Shown here piece by piece: positions 1 to 6,401 of a stretch of DNA of 6,401 nucleotides. The first letter of the stretch is position 1. Each line of letters opens with the position of its first letter. The notes below the pieces were generated by a model. The model did not search any database, was not told the DNA's origin, and saw only the letters and a list, made by a program, of their open reading frames with translations. Position numbers and translations under genes: made by a program. Source of the DNA: Rikenellaceae bacterium (GTDB lineage: Bacteria; Bacteroidota; Bacteroidia; Bacteroidales; UBA932); the NCBI GenBank assembly GCA_900769385.1, contig CAAGGO010000252.1:1-6401 (forward strand), read 5' to 3'.

Positions 1-2958
1 CCCGATAGCAGCTGCAAGAGTGCCCGCAGCATCCCCCATATCAACATTAGCAACACCGCCAGCGCCATCCTCTGCACGCATCCCCTTGTACTGATGCAGA
101 ATGTAAATTCCGGCATTTACCACAAGGCCGCTGAGCATTATGAGGGAGGCATAGCCACCCTGGTCGAAGTTCCAGCCAGTGAGGCCGAATACCAGAAATA
201 CACCAATGAAGGAGAGAGGAATAAGGAAGATAATTACCAGCGGCAGCAGCAATGATTCAAACAGCACGGAACACATGAAATAGATGATGGCAATTACCAG
301 CACCAGCATCCAGATGTTGTTTGGGTCATCAAATGCCCCGTAGTTCCAGGTATATTGCTTTGCCTTGAACCCTACCGGCAGCACAGAGGTGTTCATCCTC
401 TCAATCTCCTTCTCAATGAGCCTGTCCGCCTGCGTCATCTGTCCCAGGTATCCGAATGCAACCGCCATCTGGTATTCCTGGTCCTTCTTGTATATCTCCA
501 TTCCGGAGTCCCTCTTGCTTATGGAGCCCAGCTGGGAGAACTTTATCCCCTCTCCACCCACCTGCACATACTCGTTCTGCAGGTTCCATACATCAAAGAT
601 TTCCTTTCCTTTGCTCTGCACGGCAATGTCGGTCCGTACTCCATCCTTATAGTAGGTGCCGGCATTCTGGGCATAGAGTTGCTCCTGCAGGGCAGAATAT
701 GCATCCGCCGCAGAGACATTATGAATGGCCATAGCCTCCCTGTTGTAATCTATAAAATACTCACTCTGCCTATTTGCTCCCCAACTGGTACTGGTAAGTA
801 TCTGCACATCCTTCACCCTGCGGTTCTGCTCCAGGGACCGGGCCAGATCCATACAATAACCGTACACCTGGTCATAACTGTAACCGGTAATTATAATCCT
901 GTTCCCCACAGATGAGGCATTCACATTGTTGCTGAACCCGTGCTCGTCAATTCCATACACACTCCAGTTGGCCCCACCGTAATCAGTAGCCTTGGAAATG
1001 ACTTCATCCTTAAGCATAAGCGGGAATCCGGAATCCTCCACATCTTTACGGAATGCAACCACAATTGTTGCACTACTGGCACTGGTAATGCTGGTGCGGA
1101 ACATCTCTATCTCATCAAACTGGGAAAGGTAATTCTCCATATACAGCACAATCTCGTTCAGCTGATGTATTGTACACCCCTGCGGCAAAGAGGCCCTTAT
1201 ATACAAGTTAGGCCTATCCAAAGAGCGGTAGAAATTCCCCTTTGAGTTCTCATTAAAGAATATAAGGGTACCCCCCAGCACTGTTTTTACAGGTTCTTTC
1301 AGGTATTTTGCATAAAAGTTGCTCCCGATAGTTGAGTTATAAACTTTTCCCCAGAACCCAACTTCCTCCTCTCCTTTTGGAGGATTTATTTTGTCGGGAA
1401 GAGAATCTACAGGAAGGCCGAATGCAAGCACCAGGAGCACCATAAGGACCCAGCGCCAGCGGCGGATAAAAGTGATGTAGCGTCCGTAGAACCGGTTGAA
1501 CCGGGCCACCCTGCGCAAACCGCGGAAAGTGGTTTTGCCTTGCCTCTCCTGTACCCCGAACTTGTCTACAAGGGCCGGTATGAGGAACATTGCAATCAGC
1601 AATGAAACCGAAAGGTTTATCATTATTACCGATGCAAAATCACGCAACACAAGCTGCTGCTCCTCAGGCAACAGGAATATTACGGTTAGGGAACCTATGC
1701 TGGTGAGCAGGGCAGCCAGTATTGCCAGGAATACCTTCCTGTTGCGCCAGTAGCTGTAATGGGCCACCATAATTATGGAAGTATCTATCACTATTCCAAA
1801 CGAGGTGGTTATACCGGCCATAGTATAGATATGTATCTCTATTCCAAACAGCACATAAAATATGAATGCTATAAGGATGTTGGCCAGCAGGGCCCCGGCA
1901 ATTACAAGCAGGTACTTGAGGCTCCGGCTCACTGCAAATACAAACAGCAGCAGTATGGCCAATGACAAAACGGTCCTACGTATGATTTTATTAATCTCCT
2001 GCTGTATCTCAATGGAGGTGTCGCTCACCGCAAGGGCAGAGAAATTGTCGGGAAAATCCTCCTCCAATTGTCCCATCCTCTCCTTCACCGCAGTGCAGGC
2101 GGCAACAGTATTGGCCCCTTTCTGCGGGTAAACCGTAATGTTTATGGTATTGAGACCGTTGAGCCTGTAGTACCGGGTTGGAAGGCTCTCCTTGTACTCT
2201 ACGCTGCACACATCCCCCACACGGATAATCTTCCCGTTGCTGCTCTTTACAGGTATGGAGGCCAGCTCATCTGAAGAGAAATTGTTGGTGAGAAGTATTC
2301 CGGTCTGGTCCACACTCCCCACAAGGTTATAGTCAGACACAAATCCCCTCACCGCCGCAACCAGTTCCCCAATGGAAACCCCAAGTGCCCTCATCTGCTG
2401 CGGATCAAACTCCAGCCTCTGGTAGAATGGTGTGGCTCCCGACAGCTCCACAGAACTTATCCCCTCCACCAAAGAAAGTTCCTTTACAATATACTCCTGT
2501 GCATACTGTTCAATCTGCTGGGTTGGGAGTTCCGAGTTTATGGTATAGGTGAGAATTGGCTCCACGTTGCTCCCCCCTGTGGCCACAGAAATGGAAGGGT
2601 ATGATACCCCATCGGGAAGCTTGTTGTAAGTCTGACGCAAAAGGGTGGCTATCTCAAACCTTATCTGCTCTATCTGATTCTTGTCCTTCAGGGTTACATT
2701 TATCCTTCCCCAATCCTTGTAGGAAGTGGATTCAATGCTTTTCACTCCGCTTATGGATACTATGAGCCCCTCCAGGCGCGATGTCACCTCACTCTCCACC
2801 AGTTTGGCCGGCGCACCGTTCCAGGCATAGCTCACACTCAGCTCCCCCTCCTTCTGCGAGGGTGAGTACTGCAGGTTCAAAAGGGGAACCATACCTGCAC
2901 CTACAATTGTAAGCACGGCAAACACCAGAATTACTGAGAATGCAGGGAGGCGGTTCAT
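1..2958 (-). CDS. RND efflux permease, second of a tandem pair (3'-truncated by the window edge)
   Basis: This is an inner-membrane RND-superfamily transporter subunit, by family a proton-driven exporter working with an adaptor and an outer-membrane channel; its substrate is not deducible. The frame is open over 986 codons from ATG at 2958 to the window edge. TM1 is about residues 9-27, followed by a long periplasmic porter region. TM2 is about 329-343 and TM4 about 377-398, with FGIVIDTSIIM carrying Asp392 (AcrB Asp407 position) and Thr393 in place of AcrB Asp408. A basic cytoplasmic stretch precedes TM7 (about 503-520). A second porter region follows, then TM8 (about 883-899), the family signature FESLLLP at 900-906, TM9 (about 906-926) and TM10 (about 936-956), with GLVVNAGI placing Asn948 at the AcrB Lys940 position. 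The TM10-TM11 loop (about 959-980) is Gly/Ala/Asp-rich and about 8 residues longer than in AcrB. TM11-TM12 are off-window. It starts 6 bases after the first permease and in the same frame. It is clearly divergent from that gene, so not a recent duplicate. Confidence 0.95.
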   Translation of the reverse strand, partial: MNRLPAFSVILVFAVLTIVGAGMVPLLNLQYSPSQKEGELSVSYAWNGAPAKLVESEVTSRLEGLIVSISGVKSIESTSYKDWGRINVTLKDKNQIEQIRFEIATLLRQTYNKLPDGVSYPSISVATGGSNVEPILTYTINSELPTQQIEQYAQEYIVKELSLVEGISSVELSGATPFYQRLEFDPQQMRALGVSIGELVAAVRGFVSDYNLVGSVDQTGILLTNNFSSDELASIPVKSSNGKIIRVGDVCSVEYKESLPTRYYRLNGLNTINITVYPQKGANTVAACTAVKERMGQLEEDFPDNFSALAVSDTSIEIQQEINKIIRRTVLSLAILLLFVFAVSRSLKYLLVIAGALLANILIAFIFYVLFGIEIHIYTMAGITTSFGIVIDTSIIMVAHYSYWRNRKVFLAILAALLTSIGSLTVIFLLPEEQQLVLRDFASVIMINLSVSLLIAMFLIPALVDKFGVQERQGKTTFRGLRRVARFNRFYGRYITFIRRWRWVLMVLLVLAFGLPVDSLPDKINPPKGEEEVGFWGKVYNSTIGSNFYAKYLKEPVKTVLGGTLIFFNENSKGNFYRSLDRPNLYIRASLPQGCTIHQLNEIVLYMENYLSQFDEIEMFRTSITSASSATIVVAFRKDVEDSGFPLMLKDEVISKATDYGGANWSVYGIDEHGFSNNVNASSVGNRIIITGYSYDQVYGYCMDLARSLEQNRRVKDVQILTSTSWGANRQSEYFIDYNREAMAIHNVSAADAYSALQEQLYAQNAGTYYKDGVRTDIAVQSKGKEIFDVWNLQNEYVQVGGEGIKFSQLGSISKRDSGMEIYKKDQEYQMAVAFGYLGQMTQADRLIEKEIERMNTSVLPVGFKAKQYTWNYGAFDDPNNIWMLVLVIAIIYFMCSVLFESLLLPLVIIFLIPLSFIGVFLVFGLTGWNFDQGGYASLIMLSGLVVNAGIYILHQYKGMRAEDGAGGVANVDMGDAAGTLAAAIG

Positions 2959-5406
2959 AATCCTTTAGTTTTTCTTCCCGACAGTTTTCTTGCCCGGGCG
3001 CCTGTTGTAAATGTTATAATAAAGCACAGGTATGAAGAAGATACTTACCGCAGTACCCACAACCATACCTCCTATGAGGGCCAATGATAGAGGAAACTGC
3101 AGGTCCGCACCCATATTGCCCCTTACCAGAAACGGCGCTATTGCCAGAATGGTGGTAAGGGAGGTCATAAGGATTGGGCTGAGTCTCCTGTTGCCGGCAA
3201 CCATAATGGCCCGCAGCAGGGAGTACTGCTTGCGCAGGCGGTTGATGGTATCCACTTTAAGGATGGAGTCATTGATTATGATTCCGCACATCACCACTAT
3301 TCCAATCATTGACATAAGGTTAATCCCCGCACCGCAAATCCACAGCAGGAAGAGGGCTCCGGTTAGGTCTGCCACAATCTCCGAGAGGATGATGAACGGC
3401 TGCACCAATGATTCAAACTGGGCTGCCAGAATGAAATAGAGCAGCAGCAGTGAGATGATAAGGATAATTGCCAGCTCCCCAATCATTCCGCGGCTAGTGT
3501 AGTACCCTCCGGCAAACTCCACGGCAAACTCATCGGTTGCCAGGATGGTCTCCTTTATGGCCTTTTCAACTGCAGGAATCAGGTTGTCGGGAACATTTAT
3601 GTTCAAAGGGTAGTAGTCTCCGTCTCTTCCCTGTACAATGTTCTTGAGGTCCCTTACCCTCCGCTCCTTAAGTACATACGAGAGGGGAATCTCCGCCCCC
3701 TGGGAGTTCTTTACCGTAACGGCCAGCAGGTCTTTCTGCTCCCCGGCATCACCAATCACCACCGGAGTGGAGAATGAGCCCTGCTTTATGGAGAAAAGGG
3801 TATTCTCCTTTGTGGCGGTACTCAACGCCTGGTAAATTGCACTATAATTCAAATTGTAAAGGGCCATCTGCTCCGGCTGGGTAACCAGAAGTATCTGTTC
3901 CTGCCACAGTACCGGCTCTATATATACCTGTGGCAGCCTCTCCTTAATCTGCTGCAGCACCCTGTTGAGCTGGTCTGGCTGCAAAGACTTGGAATCCTTG
4001 CGGCTTATCATTGCCACAAGTGGGGCCTCATTATCTGCAAAAATGGTGTTGAAGATGTTGGAAGACTCCTCAAACCCTGTGGTTGCCTGAGGGTATTTCT
4101 CCTGTATCCTCTCCAGCAGGACAGGTTCCAACTGCGCAAGATCATCGGGAGTATGGGCATCTATATAACACTTTACCTGCGAAGGGGTAATGTCCCCTGA
4201 ATGGGAAAGCAAGAAATCCTGTTTTCCAATAAGTATGTCATAATGGGCAATGTGCCCCTCCATCCCCTCCAGAATCTTGCTGCATCTGGTACGGCTCTCC
4301 TCAAGGGTTATTGGGGAATTCCAGTCTATGTTCAGGATTATGTCCTTATGGGTAATTGGGGGAAGTTTGCTCTTCTCCAACACCCCGTAGAACAGGAATG
4401 TTCCAGCTATGAGGGCAAAGAACACTCCCCAGGCTGTCTTCTGGTGCCTAAGTGTCCATTTCAGCCCCTTCTCGTACCAATCATCTATGCGGTCTAAGAA
4501 GGATTTTTTCTTCCCGATAGATTCTTGCCTAAATCCACTTGGGGCAAACCGCTCCTGCTTCCTGCACAGCTGCCAGTAGTACACCGGAATAACCAGTACC
4601 GCCACAAACAGTGAGGTAAACAGAGCCATTGTAACCGCCATAGCCTGGTCATAGAACAGCGCTCCGGAGATGCCGCTGAGGAAAATGAGCGGTACAAATA
4701 CCGAACAGGTGGTGAGAACCGAACTGAGCATAGGGGCAACAACCTCCCGGGTGGCCTCCACAACAGCCTCCTTTAGGGAACTGCCTCGCTGCCAGTACTG
4801 GGTGATGTTGTCTATTACAATTATGGAGTTGTCTACCATCATACCCAGTCCCAGAATCAGACCAGAGAGTGAAATGATGTTTATGCTTATCCCCAACAGA
4901 TACAGAAGCAACAATGAAACCACCAATGAAAGGGGAATTGTAATCATAACCAGCAGCGGAGAACGGTAATCCCTCATAAAAAGGAAAATCACCAGTACCG
5001 CCAGGATTGCACCCACAAGAATATTGTCCTTAAGATTGTCAATTGAATAATCCAGCAACTCGGTCTGGTTGCGGGTTACTGTAAACTCAATATGCGGATA
5101 CTCCTTCTTGAAGTTCTCTGTAAGTTTCTCCAAAGACTCCTTCAAGTCTGCCATCTGCGCGTCCGACTGCTTTATCACAGCCATTGCAATTGCCCTCTCC
5201 TCCCCCTGCTGCACCATACCGTCCGCATCCTGCGGAACCTCGCTCACCTTGGCAAGTTCCCCAAAAGTATAGATACGCCCGTTAATGTTAAGGGTAATGC
5301 TCTCAATATCCTCCCGGCTCTTCACCTGGGAATCAAAACTAACATTCCACTGGTAATACCCGTCCCGTATGGAGAGGTTTCCAAGGGTAACATTGTTCTT
5401 CCCGAT
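1322..5406. repeat. Dispersed octamer RTCGGGAR, ten copies inside the two permease genes
   Basis: RTCGGGAR reads on the plus strand at 1393-1400, 2047-2054, 2611-2618, 3586-3593 and 4144-4151. Its complement YTCCCGAY reads at 1322-1329, 2436-2443, 2975-2982, 4511-4518 and 5399-5406. The window opens with CCCGAT, a probable eleventh copy cut by the edge. Every TCGGGA hexamer I found in the window has the purine at both flanks. The copies are interspersed within coding sequence and encode different residues (Pro-Asp in antisense, Ile/Val-Gly-Lys/Ser and Ser-Gly-Ala in sense). Function is unknown, and codon-pair bias remains a simple explanation. Confidence 0.4.
2959..2967 (-). promoter_or_regulatory. 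Permease-permease junction: stop codon overlapping a short-spaced ribosome binding site
   Basis: On the minus strand the junction reads CTAAAGGATTATG. The TAA of the first permease (2967-2965) overlaps the purine tract AAAGGA (2966-2961), and the ATG of the second follows at 2958 after only two bases. The tract looks like a Shine-Dalgarno, but the spacing is shorter than the usual 5-9 bases. This suggests translational coupling, with the terminating ribosome restarting at once. The first in-frame ATG after the stop is this one, and it leads directly into a normal RND N-terminus (MNRLPAFSVIL), which supports the start. The binding-site role is inferred. Confidence 0.55.
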
Positions 5407-6027
5407 AGCTTTCTCCAAATCATCCACAGTAATCCCCAGCCCCTGCAGTTTTGCAGCATTGGGCTCAATGAGAATCTGTGTACCAAGGGTACCGCTTATA
5501 TCCACAAGGGCTACCTGGGGCACCTGCTCCACCCTGCGGGCAATAACCTCCTTTGCAAAACGGCTCAGCTCCAGAAATTTCTCAACAGAACTTCCCGGTA
5601 TTGCCACATTAATGAAAAATGCAGGAATATCTGTAGCACTGGCCTTTATTACCTTTGGCCTCTCAACCTCTTTTGGAAGCGATGACAGTACCTTGTCTAT
5701 CTTCTCGTTCACCTCAATGAAATTGAGGTCTGTATTGGACTTGTGATCAAACACCATAAAGATGTTGCCGCTCCCGTTCACCGCTTCACAACGGATATCC
5801 TCCAGTGCGGGAATCTGGATCAGCTGCATACGGAGAGGCTTTATCACCTGATCATTTATCTCCCTTGCCGATGAGCCGTTTACCGCAACCTGAACGGTAA
5901 TCTGCGGTATATCCACATTGGGCATAAGGGAGACAGGCAGTTTCCCTATGGCTACAACACCCACTATGAGTATTGCAATTATGGTCATTGTTACGGCTAT
6001 TGGCCGTTCTACAAGTCTTTTAAGCAT
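2965..6027 (-). CDS. RND efflux permease, first of a tandem pair (complete, 1020 aa)
   Basis: This is a complete inner-membrane RND transporter subunit, of a length typical for the family (about 1020-1070 residues). ATG at 6027 is followed by a short basic N-terminus (MLKRLVERPIAVTM) and TM1 (about 11-30). The first periplasmic porter loop runs to about 334, then TM2 (335-351), TM3 (358-378) and TM4 (about 384-405) with LGLGMMVDNSIIVIDN, where Asp399 is AcrB Asp407 and Asn400 replaces Asp408. A basic cytoplasmic linker (about 500-540) separates the two halves. After the second porter loop come TM8 (about 850-868), QFESLVQP (870-877), and TM10 with GIIINDSIL, where Asn919 and Asp920 replace AcrB Lys940-Asn941. 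RRLSPILMTSL keeps the equivalents of AcrB Arg971 (Arg948) and Thr978 (Thr955). The tail is basic (KKTVGKKN), consistent with a cytoplasmic end. It lies 20 bases after the adaptor gene, with no strong Shine-Dalgarno in the gap. CusA-type TM4 (VDAAIVMIEN) is absent, so a metal-ion pump is not supported; a small hydrophobic or drug-like substrate is inference only. Confidence 0.97.
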   Translation of the reverse strand: MLKRLVERPIAVTMTIIAILIVGVVAIGKLPVSLMPNVDIPQITVQVAVNGSSAREINDQVIKPLRMQLIQIPALEDIRCEAVNGSGNIFMVFDHKSNTDLNFIEVNEKIDKVLSSLPKEVERPKVIKASATDIPAFFINVAIPGSSVEKFLELSRFAKEVIARRVEQVPQVALVDISGTLGTQILIEPNAAKLQGLGITVDDLEKAIGKNNVTLGNLSIRDGYYQWNVSFDSQVKSREDIESITLNINGRIYTFGELAKVSEVPQDADGMVQQGEERAIAMAVIKQSDAQMADLKESLEKLTENFKKEYPHIEFTVTRNQTELLDYSIDNLKDNILVGAILAVLVIFLFMRDYRSPLLVMITIPLSLVVSLLLLYLLGISINIISLSGLILGLGMMVDNSIIVIDNITQYWQRGSSLKEAVVEATREVVAPMLSSVLTTCSVFVPLIFLSGISGALFYDQAMAVTMALFTSLFVAVLVIPVYYWQLCRKQERFAPSGFRQESIGKKKSFLDRIDDWYEKGLKWTLRHQKTAWGVFFALIAGTFLFYGVLEKSKLPPITHKDIILNIDWNSPITLEESRTRCSKILEGMEGHIAHYDILIGKQDFLLSHSGDITPSQVKCYIDAHTPDDLAQLEPVLLERIQEKYPQATTGFEESSNIFNTIFADNEAPLVAMISRKDSKSLQPDQLNRVLQQIKERLPQVYIEPVLWQEQILLVTQPEQMALYNLNYSAIYQALSTATKENTLFSIKQGSFSTPVVIGDAGEQKDLLAVTVKNSQGAEIPLSYVLKERRVRDLKNIVQGRDGDYYPLNINVPDNLIPAVEKAIKETILATDEFAVEFAGGYYTSRGMIGELAIILIISLLLLYFILAAQFESLVQPFIILSEIVADLTGALFLLWICGAGINLMSMIGIVVMCGIIINDSILKVDTINRLRKQYSLLRAIMVAGNRRLSPILMTSLTTILAIAPFLVRGNMGADLQFPLSLALIGGMVVGTAVSIFFIPVLYYNIYNRRPGKKTVGKKN

Positions 6028-6047
6028 AGTCAGTCTGTTAACTCTTC

Positions 6048-6401
6048 TTATTTGCGTATCTCCACATCCGAGCCGTCTGCCAGATTCAGGTTGCCGCTTA
6101 TGATTATGGCCTCACCTTCATCCAGCTGCACATCCTTCTCCTTGTGGCCACGCACCACGTGGTGGGTACTGTTGGAATGGAGGATATCCACATATCGCCA
6201 CTCGGCCTTGCCGGTCTGCGGATTGAACACAAACAGCACATCATAACCGTCCCTCATTACAACTGCGCTCTTTGGTACTGTAGGAAGGTTCTCCTTTACG
6301 CTTTTTATGAACACCTTCACATTCATTCCCTCTATAAGTTTTCCCCCTTTATTGGAAATGGATGCGGTAACAGCAATCTGACCTTTCTCATCCACAAACG
6401 G
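6048..6401 (-). CDS. RND periplasmic adaptor (membrane fusion protein), C-terminal part only
   Basis: The last 117 residues of an HlyD/AcrA-type periplasmic adaptor are visible; the lipoyl and hairpin domains and the true start lie beyond the right edge. The first residues (PFVDEKGQIAVTASISN) and LIEGMNVKVFI match the end of the beta-barrel domain, where adaptors typically read 'PFVDxxGRxxxVRAxxxN...LxPGMxVxV'. From VPKSAVVMRDGYDVLFVF onward is the membrane-proximal domain, ending at GSDVEIRK and TAA (6050-6048). By family role it sits in the periplasm and bridges the inner-membrane permease to a TolC-type channel. It directly precedes two permease genes and is the only adaptor seen, so it probably serves both. 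A GTG at 6395 is an internal valine, not a start, because the frame stays open to the edge with conserved residues upstream of it. Confidence 0.9.
   Translation of the reverse strand, partial: PFVDEKGQIAVTASISNKGGKLIEGMNVKVFIKSVKENLPTVPKSAVVMRDGYDVLFVFNPQTGKAEWRYVDILHSNSTHHVVRGHKEKDVQLDEGEAIIISGNLNLADGSDVEIRK

Noticed and set aside
355..915. 186-codon plus-strand open frame
   Set aside because: It is exactly antisense and in codon register with the second permease. It is open only because TTA, CTA and TCA codons are rare in that stretch of the real gene. The translation has no recognisable domain.
2965..2967. TAA between the permeases as a sequencing error or nonsense mutation splitting a fused gene
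   Set aside because: Each permease has its own complete N-terminus with TM1, and the first ends with a normal basic tail. A ribosome-binding-like tract precedes the second ATG. Separate genes are the simpler reading, though fusion in relatives is worth checking.
3032..3439. 135-codon plus-strand open frame
   Set aside because: It is antisense to TM8-TM12 of the complete permease. Runs of hydrophobic residues on one strand readily create open frames on the other.
4501..4512. Six-A run (AAGAAAAAATCC on the minus strand) as a programmed frameshift site
   Set aside because: The permease frame continues intact through it (Gly-Lys-Lys-Lys-Ser) in a basic cytoplasmic linker. The alternative frame gives no domain, so an ordinary lysine cluster explains it.
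5092..5685. 197-codon plus-strand open frame
   Set aside because: It lies entirely antisense to the first porter loop of the complete permease, whose family motifs are unmistakable. The plus-strand protein looks like a shadow with no coherent motif.
2965..6027. Heavy-metal (CusA/CzcA-type) RND pump
   Set aside because: TM4 is VDNSIIVIDN, not the VDAAIVMIEN type, and I could not identify a methionine triad. The drug or hydrophobe exporter class fits better, but the substrate stays open.
6393..6395. GTG as a start codon for the adaptor
   Set aside because: The frame continues upstream to the edge as Pro-Phe-Val-Asp, which matches conserved adaptor sequence. The protein would also lack its barrel and hairpin domains if it began here.

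Overview
The window is the interior of one minus-strand operon for a tripartite RND-type (resistance-nodulation-division) efflux system. It is almost entirely protein-coding. The family style of the proteins (TM4 'VDN' and TM10 'IND' or 'VNA' permeases behind one adaptor), a G+C content near one half by eye, frequent ATA codons for Ile and weak or atypical ribosome binding sites suggest Bacteroidota, probably Bacteroidales. That placement is inference. No rRNA or other marker is present to confirm it.

In transcription order (right to left) the layout is as follows. (1) 6401-6048 is the last 117 residues of a periplasmic adaptor (membrane fusion protein), whose 5' part lies beyond the right edge. 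(2) After a 20-base gap, 6027-2965 is a complete 1020-residue RND permease. (3) After only 6 bases, 2958-1 is a second, divergent RND permease. It has 986 visible residues and its C-terminal end (expected TM11-TM12) lies beyond the left edge. There is no promoter, terminator, RNA gene, mobile element or CRISPR array in the window, and no non-coding stretch longer than 20 bases.

Functionally, the adaptor would sit in the periplasm and connect the inner-membrane permease(s) to an outer-membrane TolC-type channel, which is not in the window. The permeases would use the proton gradient to export a substrate that the sequence does not identify. One adaptor followed by two unlike permeases resembles the MdtABC-type arrangement of Enterobacteria, so a heteromeric trimer is a reasonable hypothesis.

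This is a recognisable efflux operon, not a new kind of system. The points worth a second look are: the two permease genes share one reading frame and are separated by a single TAA plus two codons; the proton-relay residues differ between the two pumps; and an octamer, RTCGGGAR, occurs ten times on both strands and in several frames.
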